From a bacterium (GTDB lineage: Bacteria > CAIWAD01): 12,471 nt of DNA. The stretch covers positions 1-12,471 of the forward strand of contig JAUIFJ010000057.1 in NCBI GenBank assembly GCA_030429345.1. Reading direction: 5' to 3'. Under the pieces are notes generated by a model that was not told where the DNA came from, made no database searches, and worked only from the letters and a program-made list of their open reading frames with translations. Shown here one piece after another: positions 1-7,465 of the stretch. A program made the translations under genes and the position numbers. How positions within the stretch are numbered: the first letter of the stretch is position 1; the number at the start of each line of letters is the position of its first letter.

Positions 1-178
1 GGTGCCAGGGACGGTGCCAGGGACGGTGCCAGGCACGGTGCCAGGCACGGTGCCAGGCACGGTGCCAGGGACGGTGCCAGGCACGGTGCCAGGCACGGTG
101 CCAGGGACGGTGCCAGGGACGGTGCCAGGGACGGTGCCAGGGACGGTGCCAGGGACGGTGCCAGGGACGGTGCCAGGT
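1..178. repeat. 12-bp tandem repeat array, left end
   Basis: Fourteen complete head-to-tail copies of a 12-bp unit fill positions 1-168, followed by a partial copy to about 178. The array probably continues beyond the left edge. Only two unit types occur: GGTGCCAGGGAC (9 copies) and GGTGCCAGGCAC (5 copies, units 3, 4, 5, 7 and 8). They differ at one base. The second type contains the inverted repeat GTGCC-A-GGCAC, so arms from different units can pair. There are no spacers, so this is not a CRISPR array. The unit length is a multiple of three, so open frames encoding Val-Pro-Gly-Thr repeats arise on both strands; I regard these as artefacts. A related but more degenerate array lies at the right end of the window in the same orientation. 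Confidence 0.97.
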
Positions 179-184
179 GCAAAG

Positions 185-350
185 TGAAGCTGCAGAAGGC
201 CAACAGCTTGAGTACTAGTTGCTGCAGAATTACTTGCTGTACCAATGAACCGATTCCCTGGACTATGACCTGGAACCGGTGATCCCCTTTGGCGGGCTAC
301 AATTTCGGCTACGGCTTTGATTTGTAATACAAAGCATCCTGGCCCCATAC
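185..350. other. non-coding stretch, no gene recognised
   Basis: Between the left repeat array and the rplI terminator I see no credible reading frame, tRNA or mobile-element end. Two small structures are visible: a direct repeat GCTGCAGAA at 189-197 and 221-229, and a short inverted repeat TTTGT-AAT-ACAAA at 321-333. Neither has an obvious function. This stretch looks less GC-rich than the genes beside it. Confidence 0.6.
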
Positions 351-384
351 GAAAACGACCCGCGCCTTCCGGCGCGGGTCGTTC
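351..384 (-). terminator. Rho-independent terminator after rplI
   Basis: Positions 354-366 pair perfectly with 371-383, giving a 13-bp GC-rich stem closed by a 4-base loop. On the minus strand the loop reads GGAA, a GNRA-type tetraloop. The stem is followed in the minus direction by TTTT (complement of 352-355). It lies 46 bases beyond the rplI stop codon and fits the end of the rpsF-rpsR-rplI transcript. The T-tract is short, but the stem is exceptionally stable. The + direction lacks a comparable T-run. Confidence 0.88.
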
Positions 385-429
385 GTTGTATACATGTATT
401 GCCGTGCGCCATGTCGGCGCGGCCGACCC

Positions 430-1017
430 CTACGATTCCTCCGTGGCCTCGTCGGTTTCGGTCTCCTCGCCTTCCTCGCCTTCGGCGTTCTCGGCTTCGG
501 CGGCGGCGCGTTCGGCTTCCTCGGCGGCCTCGGCGGCGGCGATCTCGGCCTCGATGGCGGCCTTGACTTCTGCTTCCTGGTCCTTCACGTGGAGCTTGAC
601 CACGGCGTGCAGGCCGCCATAGAGGCGAATGTGCACTTCGTGATCACCCAGGGTCTTGATCGGCTTCTCGAGCACGATGTCACGACGGGGAAACTCGACC
701 CCGGTGGCGCTGACCAGGGCGTGAATGTCGTGAGTCGTCACGCTGCCGTATAGGCGGCCTTCGCTGCCGACCTTGACATGCGCCGTGTACTCGTGGGCTT
801 CCAGGCGGGCCTTCAGCGTTTCCGCCTTGCCCTTTTCGCGGTCGGCGCGAGCCAGCAGCTGGCGCTTCTCGTCTTCGAACTTCTTCAGGCTGCCGGCGTC
901 GGCCAAGTAGGCCAGGCCCTGGGGCAGCAGGTAGTTGCGGGCATAGCCGGGCTTGACCTTGACGACCTCCCCGACCTTGCCCAGCTTCTCGATCTCGCTT
1001 CGCAGAATGACTTGCAT
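430..1017 (-). CDS. rplI: 50S ribosomal protein L9
   Basis: This 195-residue protein is L9 of the large ribosomal subunit, which binds 23S rRNA near the base of the L1 stalk and helps maintain reading frame. The N-terminal domain is unmistakable: MQVILRSEIEKLGKVGEVV followed by the conserved KPGYARNYLLPQGLA region (residues 22-37). A charged connecting helix (about 45-75) and the C-terminal domain (about 76-147) follow. The ATG at 1017 is chosen over an upstream in-frame ATG because it begins the conserved sequence and is preceded by a perfect TAAGGAG ribosome binding site. From about residue 148 there is an extra ~48-residue Ala/Glu-rich acidic tail; typical L9 ends near 148-150. It is the last gene of the rpsF-rpsR-rplI unit, 10 bases after rpsR. 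Confidence 0.97.
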   Translation of the reverse strand: MQVILRSEIEKLGKVGEVVKVKPGYARNYLLPQGLAYLADAGSLKKFEDEKRQLLARADREKGKAETLKARLEAHEYTAHVKVGSEGRLYGSVTTHDIHALVSATGVEFPRRDIVLEKPIKTLGDHEVHIRLYGGLHAVVKLHVKDQEAEVKAAIEAEIAAAEAAEEAERAAAEAENAEGEEGEETETDEATEES

Positions 1018-1023
1018 GGGAAG

Positions 1024-1030
1024 CTCCTTA
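1024..1030 (-). promoter_or_regulatory. rplI ribosome binding site containing the rpsR stop
   Basis: In the minus strand the sequence reads TAAGGAGCTTCCCATG. The TAA stop codon of rpsR is the first three bases of a perfect TAAGGAG Shine-Dalgarno sequence, six bases before the rplI ATG. This fixes the rplI start. It also places a terminating ribosome directly on the next initiation site, consistent with translational coupling. Confidence 0.85.
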
Positions 1031-1261
1031 GCTCGGGTTGTCGGACACGTAGGGCAGCAGGGCCAGATGACGCGCGCGCTTGATCGCCTTGGCCAGCATG
1101 CGCTGGTAGCGGGTGCTGGTGCCGCTGACACGACGGGGAATGATCTTCCCGCTTTCGGTCAGGAAACGCGCCAGACGCTTCTCGTCCATGTAGTCGATGT
1201 ACTTGACGCCGGATTCCTTGAATCGGCAAATACGCTTCTTGTAGGAATAGCTCTTCGCCAT
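1028..1261 (-). CDS. rpsR: 30S ribosomal protein S18
   Basis: This 77-residue basic protein is S18 of the small ribosomal subunit platform, where it forms a heterodimer with S6 on 16S rRNA. The family core is clear: the KRICRF segment near the N terminus, '[28 protein letters not shown]' in the middle (about 22-49), and '[21 protein letters not shown]' near the end (about 51-71). The length is normal. It begins 3 bases after the rpsF stop codon. Its Shine-Dalgarno sequence GGAGG (complement of 1270-1274) lies inside the last codons of rpsF, so the two are probably coupled. In many bacteria ssb lies between rpsF and rpsR; here it is absent. A single Cys (residue 12) sits in the N-terminal segment. 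Confidence 0.98.
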   Translation of the reverse strand: MAKSYSYKKRICRFKESGVKYIDYMDEKRLARFLTESGKIIPRRVSGTSTRYQRMLAKAIKRARHLALLPYVSDNPS

Positions 1262-1264
1262 GAT

Positions 1265-1711
1265 CTAGGCCTCCGTGCTCTGCTTTTCTTCGTGATGACG
1301 CCGTCCGCCGCCACCGCCTCCGCGGGTGCCGCGTCCTCCGCCGCCGGGGCGGGTACTGGCATTGCGCTGCTCCATCTCCTTCTTGTAGATCTCCTGGGTG
1401 ATCTGCTTGAACTTGATGTCGCGCTCGGTCATGAAGACCACCAGATGGCGGAAAATGTCCTCGCTCAGGGCGAACCAGCGCTTGAGGGGGGCCACGGCCT
1501 CGCCGGGAAGCTTGACTTCGGTATAGACATAGTAGCCGTACTGGCGCTTGCCGATGGCATAGGCCAGACGCTTCTTGCCCATCCGTTCCGTGCGGTCGAC
1601 GCTGCCCCCGTGGCTCTGGATGAGCTCGGTGAAGCCGCCGACCACCTTGTTGATCTTGTCCTCATCATAGCTGGGCTCGATGATGAAGGTGATCTCGTAA
1701 TTCTTCAGCAT
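1265..1711 (-). CDS. rpsF: 30S ribosomal protein S6
   Basis: This 148-residue protein is S6, the small-subunit platform protein that pairs with S18. The ferredoxin-like core spans residues 1-100: [13 protein letters not shown] at the start, '[20 protein letters not shown]' (about 44-63) and '[12 protein letters not shown]' (about 82-93). The ATG at 1711 is preferred over an in-frame ATG 108 bases upstream. It starts the conserved sequence and has an AAGGAG ribosome binding site (complement of 1717-1722) at good distance. The tail from about residue 115 is unusual: a Gly/Arg-rich run ([16 protein letters not shown]) followed by [10 protein letters not shown]. Some S6 proteins carry modifiable tails (RimK glutamylation in E. 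coli), but no such modification can be read from sequence. First gene of the S6-S18-L9 unit. Confidence 0.97.
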   Translation of the reverse strand: MLKNYEITFIIEPSYDEDKINKVVGGFTELIQSHGGSVDRTERMGKKRLAYAIGKRQYGYYVYTEVKLPGEAVAPLKRWFALSEDIFRHLVVFMTERDIKFKQITQEIYKKEMEQRNASTRPGGGGRGTRGGGGGGRRHHEEKQSTEA

Positions 1712-1716
1712 TGCTG

Positions 1717-1722
1717 CTCCTT
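1717..1722 (-). promoter_or_regulatory. rpsF ribosome binding site
   Basis: The minus strand reads AAGGAG, five bases before the rpsF ATG at 1711. It decides the start codon: the longer in-frame ATG at 1819 lies inside the hppA terminator hairpin and has no such site. Confidence 0.8.
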
Positions 1723-1732
1723 CTGGTCGTTG

Positions 1733-1782
1733 CCCGACGCTCCGAACGCCGGGAAGAAGCCTGTCCCGGACCTTCCAGGACA
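1733..1782 (-). promoter_or_regulatory. possible structured rpsF leader (two hairpins)
   Basis: The 5' region of rpsF can fold into two hairpins. Positions 1762-1766 pair with 1778-1782, and after one mismatch 1768-1770 pair with 1774-1776. Positions 1733-1739 pair with 1747-1753, including one G-U pair that exists only in the minus-strand RNA, with a 7-base loop UUCGGAG. S6-S18 operons in many bacteria carry a leader RNA bound by the S6:S18 complex, usually with an unpaired CCG. I cannot match that consensus with certainty here, so this is only a candidate autoregulatory leader. No convincing -35/-10 pair is visible between the hppA terminator and rpsF. Confidence 0.3.
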
Positions 1783-1790
1783 AGACGCGG

Positions 1791-1831
1791 AAAATAGCAA
1801 GGGCCCCTGGATTATCCAAAGGGCCCTTGCT
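1791..1831 (-). terminator. probable Rho-independent terminator after hppA
   Basis: Positions 1796-1806 (AGCAAGGGCCC) pair perfectly with 1821-1831, an 11-bp stem. The intervening loop contains a further 4-bp helix TGGA/TCCA (1808-1811 with 1815-1818). On the minus strand the stem is followed by ATTTTCC (complement of 1789-1795). It lies 30 bases past the hppA stop. The interrupted T-run suggests it may be leaky, which could let the upstream operon feed rpsF. Confidence 0.75.
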
Positions 1832-1861
1832 GCAGGATTCAGGATCGCTGCCTGGTCGCCG

Positions 1862-3916
<2,055 letters not shown>

Positions 3917-3926
3917 GCGATCCTCG

Positions 3927-4547
3927 CTATTTGTTGCGTCGATTGGTTGCGTCTTCGTCCGCGTCGGCCTTGCCGGAGGCCTGGCGGTTGCAGCGGTTCA
4001 TGGCCGCCGTCATGCCTTCCCTGTAGAAGACCTCCAGGCCTTCCGCGGCGCGTTCCAGCATGTGCTGCACTTCATCCAGCGCGGCCGTGGGAATCGGCGC
4101 CAGCACCAGCCTCTTCCAGGAGGAGGACGAGATCTCGACCGGAGGCCGGAATCCCAGGCGCAGGCGCTGCAGCTTGCGCGTCCCCAGGACCTGCAGGATG
4201 TGATTCATGCCGTTGTGGTTGCCGCCGCTGCCTTCGCGACGGAAGCGGATCTCGCCCAGCGGCAGATCCATGTCGTCAAAGGCCAGCAGCAGATCCCCGG
4301 TTTCCAGCTTGTAGAACTGGCGCGCTTCCTGGACCGCCTGGCCACTCAGGTTCATGTAGGTGGTGGGTTTGACCAGCAACAGGTCTTCCCCACCCAGGTG
4401 GACACGACATTCCAGAAAGCTGCCGCGACCGCTGCGGAACTCGGCGCCGGCTCTGGAAGCCAGAAGATCCAGCAACAGAAATCCCAGGTTGTGCCACGTG
4501 TTACGGTAGCGCACCCCGGGATTTCCCAACCCGCAGAGCAGCTTCAT
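3927..4547 (-). CDS. pth: Peptidyl-tRNA hydrolase
   Basis: This 206-residue cytoplasmic enzyme cleaves peptidyl-tRNAs released from stalled ribosomes, freeing tRNA for reuse. Catalytic elements are visible: GLGNPG with Asn9, the catalytic His19 in 'TWHNLGF', Asn66 in 'TYMNLSG', Asp91 in 'FDDMDLPLG', and Asn112 in 'GGNHNG'. The last motif reads GSGGNHNG where most relatives have GSAGGHNG; the key His and Asn are kept. The C terminus (about 180-206) is a hydrophilic tail rich in Asp/Arg/Asn/Lys. The ATG at 4547 begins exactly at the family start and has GAGG about 9 bases upstream. It follows rplY by 43 bases and precedes hppA by 10, an operon position. Adjacent rplY/ctc and pth are a widely conserved pair. 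Confidence 0.97.
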   Translation of the reverse strand: MKLLCGLGNPGVRYRNTWHNLGFLLLDLLASRAGAEFRSGRGSFLECRVHLGGEDLLLVKPTTYMNLSGQAVQEARQFYKLETGDLLLAFDDMDLPLGEIRFRREGSGGNHNGMNHILQVLGTRKLQRLRLGFRPPVEISSSSWKRLVLAPIPTAALDEVQHMLERAAEGLEVFYREGMTAAMNRCNRQASGKADADEDATNRRNK

Positions 4548-4590
4548 GCTCAGCGCCTCGTCCAGGGCCGGCGGGCCACGGACAGTTCCA

Positions 4591-5160
4591 TCAGCTGGAA
4601 GCGGCGGTAGCGGCGCGCGGCTTGGTCACCTGGATCACGGCCACGTGGTCCGGCACCAGCAGCTTGTAGTTCTCGTTGACCGGCAGATCGCGCACGAGCA
4701 TGGTCTGCGAGGCTTCCAGCTGGGCGACTTCCACTTCGATGAAGCGCGGCAGATGCTCGGGCTTGACGGAAATGGTGGCCTTGTGCAGCAGGCGTCGGAC
4801 CTGGCCGCCCTGGCGGATGCCGATGGGGCTGCCGTTGAACTGGATCGGCAGGGTGACGCGGATCGTCTTGCCCGCTTCCAGTCCCTGGAAGTCGATGTGC
4901 GTGACCTCTCCGGTGACCGGGTGGCGCTGGACTTCGCGGATCAGGCAGTTCTCGTAGGTCTTGCCGTCCAGCTCCAGGCTCACCACGCGGTGGTGCTCCT
5001 TGAGGGCGTTGCCGAATTCCTTGGCATTGACCTGCAGGCTGAGGGGCTCCTCGGAACCCTTGTAGTAGACGGCGGGAATGTTCTCGCTGACGCGCACGCG
5101 ACGGGAGGCGTTGGTGCCGGTCGCTTCGCGCGGGCTGGCTTTCAGAGTGACGCTCGACAT
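4591..5160 (-). CDS. rplY: 50S ribosomal protein L25 / general stress protein Ctc
   Basis: This 189-residue protein is the two-domain (CTC) form of L25, which binds 5S rRNA. The N-terminal L25 domain (about 4-92) shows 'ATGTNASRRVRVSENIPAVYYKG' and the VTHIDFQ segment (86-92). The C-terminal TL5/CTC beta domain (about 95-180) shows the RVTLPIQFNGSPIGIRQGG stretch and 'LEASQTMLVRDLPVNENYKLL'. It lacks the long acidic tail that many CTC proteins carry, ending in PRAATAASS. The ATG at 5160 has AGGT about 9 bases upstream. It starts 32 bases after the prs stop, and pth follows after a 43-base gap containing a modest hairpin (4560-4583). The prs-rplY/ctc-pth order matches many bacteria, including Bacillus. 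Confidence 0.96.
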   Translation of the reverse strand: MSSVTLKASPREATGTNASRRVRVSENIPAVYYKGSEEPLSLQVNAKEFGNALKEHHRVVSLELDGKTYENCLIREVQRHPVTGEVTHIDFQGLEAGKTIRVTLPIQFNGSPIGIRQGGQVRRLLHKATISVKPEHLPRFIEVEVAQLEASQTMLVRDLPVNENYKLLVPDHVAVIQVTKPRAATAASS

Positions 5161-5192
5161 GAGAATCGCACCTATCGTTTGAATTTTCGTTG

Positions 5193-6125
5193 CTAGCTGA
5201 ACAGGGAGCTGATGCTGCGCTCGTCGTGGATCATCTTCACCGCGCGGGCGAAGATGTCAGCGACGCTGAGCACCGTCAGCTTCTCCTGCAGAAAACGCTC
5301 CCGATTCGGGATGGTGTCTGTCACCACCAGGTTCGAAATGGGGGCATTCTCCAGTCGTTCAATGGCCTGTCCGCTGAAAAGGGCGTGGGTGCAGGCGCAG
5401 ATCACGCTGCGGGCACCCAGCTCCTTGGCCGCGGTGGCGCTCTGGGTCAGAGTGCCGGCCGTATCGATCATGTCATCAATGATGACCACGTTGCGATCCT
5501 TGACCTCGCCGATCAGGTTCATCACCTCGGCGGCGTTCGGTCGCGGCCGGCGCTTGTCGATGATCGCCAGCTCGGCGCCCAGCTTCTTGGCGTAGGCGCG
5601 CGCCATCTTGACCGAACCGATGTCCGGGGCCAGCACGGCGCAGCGTTCAAGCTGCATCGACTGCAGATGCGGCATCAGCACGGCGCTGCCGTACAGATGG
5701 TCGAAGGGGATGTTGAAGAACCCCTGGATCTGCGCCGCGTGCAGGTCCATCGTCAGAATCCGGCTGGCGCCTGCCGCCGTCAGCAGGTCGGCGACCAGCT
5801 TGGCGCCGATGGCGACGCGCGGCTGGTCCTTGCGGTCCTGCCGGGCGTAGCCGAAATAGGGCATCACGCAGGTGATGCGTTTGGCCGACGCGCGCTTGGC
5901 GGCATCCAGGATCAGCAGGAGCTGCATCAGGTTGTCCGCCGGCGGCAGCGTCGAGAGGACGACGAAAACGTCCTTGCCGCGAATATTTTCCTCGAACTTG
6001 GCGTAGAGTTCGCCGTCCGAGAATCGCCCCAGGTCGAGCAAGCCGACCGTCGTGTTCAGGCAGTCTGCGATCCGTTCCGCCAGATCGCGGGAACTGTCAC
6101 CGGCAAATATGCGCAGTTGATCCAT
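5193..6125 (-). CDS. prs: Ribose-phosphate pyrophosphokinase (PRPP synthase)
   Basis: This 310-residue class I PRPP synthase transfers pyrophosphate from ATP to ribose 5-phosphate. PRPP then feeds purine, pyrimidine, His, Trp and NAD synthesis in the cytoplasm. Motifs in order: GRFSDGE (33-39), 'MPYFGYARQDRK' with the ATP-binding Arg/Gln/Asp (88-99), His129 in MDLHAAQIQGFF, the catalytic flexible-loop KRRPRPN (191-197), and the PRPP loop VVIIDDMIDTAGT (213-225). Length and all key residues are normal. The ATG at 6125 is preceded by AGGACC, a short-spaced ribosome binding site. The 104-base gap from spoVG contains a strong hairpin that may attenuate transcription into prs; rplY follows after 32 bases. 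Confidence 0.97.
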   Translation of the reverse strand: MDQLRIFAGDSSRDLAERIADCLNTTVGLLDLGRFSDGELYAKFEENIRGKDVFVVLSTLPPADNLMQLLLILDAAKRASAKRITCVMPYFGYARQDRKDQPRVAIGAKLVADLLTAAGASRILTMDLHAAQIQGFFNIPFDHLYGSAVLMPHLQSMQLERCAVLAPDIGSVKMARAYAKKLGAELAIIDKRRPRPNAAEVMNLIGEVKDRNVVIIDDMIDTAGTLTQSATAAKELGARSVICACTHALFSGQAIERLENAPISNLVVTDTIPNRERFLQEKLTVLSVADIFARAVKMIHDERSISSLFS

Positions 6126-6150
6126 GGTCCTGCTGTTGCTGGTTGCATCC

Positions 6151-6189
6151 AGAGAAACAGACAGGATGGCCCGTGAGCCACCCTGCCTG
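6151..6189 (-). terminator. hairpin with T-tract between spoVG and prs
   Basis: Positions 6158-6170 pair with 6177-6189 over 13 bp around a 6-base loop. Two of the pairs are G-U and form only in minus-strand RNA; on the + strand those positions would be A-C mismatches. The stem is followed in the minus direction by TTTCTCT (complement of 6151-6157). It lies 41 bases past the spoVG stop and 32 before the prs start. It could be a weak terminator or attenuator that lowers prs expression relative to ispE-spoVG, or an mRNA processing or stability element. Confidence 0.55.
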
Positions 6190-6229
6190 GGTTTGGTTCG
6201 ATGGAAGTGCCTCGTTGAATGCCGGGAAC

Positions 6230-6514
6230 TCAGGCGCCGTGCAGCTCCACTCCGTTGCCGGCGGAAACCAGCCTGTCATAGGCTTGCAACACCTGCTCCT
6301 CGATCCGCGAGCGGAACTCGTTGCAGATCGGGTGGGCGATGTCCTTGTGGGTGCCGTCTTCCAACTTGCGACTCGGCATGCAGACGAACAATCCGCGGTT
6401 TCCCAGGATGACCTTCAGACCCCGGATCACGAAGACCTCGTCAAAGGTAATGTTGACGAAGGCCTTCAGCTTGTCCTCGTAGCGCGGTGTCACATTGATC
6501 TCGGTGATCCTCAC
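6230..6514 (-). CDS. spoVG: SpoVG family nucleic-acid-binding regulator
   Basis: This 94-residue protein belongs to the SpoVG family, small DNA/RNA-binding regulators first found in sporulating Bacillus but widespread in non-sporulating bacteria. The family body is clear: 'ITEINVTPRYEDKLKAFVNITFD', then FVIRGLKVILGNRGLFVCMPSRK, then 'DGTHKDIAHPI', and a C-terminal helix ('RIEEQVLQAYDRL'). I start it at the GTG at 6514 rather than the ATG at 6562. GTG begins the family homology, and GAGGAG (complement of 6521-6526) sits 6 bases before it. That GTG overlaps the ispE TGA stop as GTGA, so the two are translationally coupled. ispE and spoVG are neighbours in Bacillus and other phyla too. Its targets here are unknown. 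Confidence 0.93.
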   Translation of the reverse strand: MRITEINVTPRYEDKLKAFVNITFDEVFVIRGLKVILGNRGLFVCMPSRKLEDGTHKDIAHPICNEFRSRIEEQVLQAYDRLVSAGNGVELHGA

Positions 6515-7395
6515 GAAGCACTCCTCGAAGCCATCTGTCCGCCCATCGGGCAGGGTCGACACAGATGAGTCCTGGGATAGCGGGAGCCGAGAGTTTCTGC
6601 CGCTGCACGAGCCTGTCGGTCAGTGTCAAAGATTCCGAAAACGGTCGAACCGCTTCCGGACAACGAGGCATGGATCGCACCAAGCGAGGAGAACTCCTGC
6701 TTGAGCTCACGCAAAACCGGCAGTTCCTCGAAGAGGGCCCATTCGAACTGGTTCTCGGGCCATGTCTTCGGATCACTGCCTGGCTTGACGAATCCGTCGA
6801 AGCCTGCGAATGTAGCGTATCCACCATGCCTAGTCAAGACTTCACTCAGTCGTGCATAGGCCTGGCCCGTGGAGACTCCCACTCCGGGCCAAACAACAAC
6901 AATGGGGTTGTCGAAAATCGCTTCGATGGGCTGCAGCACTTCCCCGCGCCCGCTGACATGGCGCCAGCCGGATTCAAGGAAATAGGGCACATCGCTGCCC
7001 AGCTCCAGCGCCAGGCGGAAGAGGTCCTTCGGACCGAGGATGTCCGGATGGATGCGGTTCATGCCGCGCAGGCAGGCCGCGGCGTCACTGCTGCCTCCGC
7101 CGAGACCCGCGGCGAAGGGAATCGTCTTCTCCAGGCGGATTTCCATGGTCTGCCGAGTCCCGGCAGCCTCGCGAAAGGCATCCCTGGCTTTCAGCACCAG
7201 GTTGTCCGCGCTTTCGAGTTCCGGAATCGTGCAGTGGAACGAATCCTGATCCGCGGAGGAGAATTTCAGACTGTCACAAAGGTCTACAGGAACGAACACG
7301 GACTCAAGTTCGTGGAAGCCGTCCGGCCGGCGGCCCGTGATGCGCAAGCCCAGATTGACCTTCGCACAGGCCTTTTCCTCGATCGATCCGAACAT
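6511..7395 (-). CDS. ispE: 4-(cytidine 5'-diphospho)-2-C-methyl-D-erythritol kinase
   Basis: This 294-residue GHMP-family kinase phosphorylates CDP-methylerythritol in the non-mevalonate (MEP) pathway to isoprenoids. Visible elements are 'AKVNLGL' with Lys12 and Asn14, the glycine-rich ATP loop PFAAGLGGGSSDAAA (93-107), the catalytic Asp135 in SDVPYFL, and the C-terminal GHMP motif 'SLSGSGSTVFGIF' (about 249-261). Length is normal. The ATG at 7395 gives the normal N terminus and has a modest GGAAG about 10 bases upstream. It is the first gene of the housekeeping cluster, and its stop overlaps the spoVG start by 4 bases. The upstream region holds a TTGACA hexamer and a palindrome that may control the whole operon. 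Confidence 0.96.
   Translation of the reverse strand: MFGSIEEKACAKVNLGLRITGRRPDGFHELESVFVPVDLCDSLKFSSADQDSFHCTIPELESADNLVLKARDAFREAAGTRQTMEIRLEKTIPFAAGLGGGSSDAAACLRGMNRIHPDILGPKDLFRLALELGSDVPYFLESGWRHVSGRGEVLQPIEAIFDNPIVVVWPGVGVSTGQAYARLSEVLTRHGGYATFAGFDGFVKPGSDPKTWPENQFEWALFEELPVLRELKQEFSSLGAIHASLSGSGSTVFGIFDTDRQARAAAETLGSRYPRTHLCRPCPMGGQMASRSAS
6521..6526 (-). promoter_or_regulatory. spoVG ribosome binding site inside ispE
   Basis: The minus strand reads GAGGAG followed by six bases and then GTG (6514-6512). The strength and spacing of this site are the main reason for choosing the GTG start of spoVG, which overlaps the ispE stop codon. Confidence 0.8.
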
Positions 7396-7413
7396 GGAGT
7401 TTGCTTCCGCCTC

Positions 7414-7423
7414 GTCAATTGAC
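7414..7423. promoter_or_regulatory. 10-bp perfect palindrome upstream of ispE
   Basis: GTCAATTGAC is a perfect palindrome 19 bases before the ispE start codon and downstream of the TTGACA hexamer. It would lie in the 5' UTR or near the start point and could be an operator. A single 10-bp palindrome may also arise by chance. Confidence 0.25.
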
Positions 7424-7459
7424 CTGTTTGCCGAACACCGAAACTAGGGAACCCTTTTC

Positions 7460-7465
7460 TGTCAA
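7460..7465 (-). promoter_or_regulatory. candidate -35 element for ispE operon
   Basis: The minus strand has a perfect sigma-70 type TTGACA hexamer (complement of 7460-7465), 65-70 bases before the ispE start. At 17 bases the matching -10 would be TTCGGT, a poor match to TATAAT, so the promoter is weak, activator-dependent or misassigned. It is the best candidate in the region. Confidence 0.3.

Noticed and set aside
1-178. Possible CRISPR array.
   Set aside because: Units are 12 bp and directly adjacent with no spacers; there are no cas genes.
185-350. A tRNA or small RNA in the left intergenic region.
   Set aside because: No cloverleaf arms or T-loop consensus (GGTTCGAATCC-like) could be found, only short inverted repeats.
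1018-1131. A longer N terminus for rplI (38 extra residues).
   Set aside because: The extra part overlaps rpsR in another frame; the conserved L9 start MQVILR has a perfect TAAGGAG site.
1712-1819. A longer N terminus for rpsF (36 extra residues).
   Set aside because: It would begin inside the hppA terminator hairpin; the ATG at 1711 begins the S6 family sequence and has AAGGAG.
5190-6176. A 328-residue + strand frame.
   Set aside because: It is antisense to prs, whose catalytic motifs are all present.
6515-6562. ATG start for spoVG 48 bases upstream.
   Set aside because: It would overlap ispE by about 50 bases and add 16 residues not seen in the family; the GTG has a well-placed GAGGAG.
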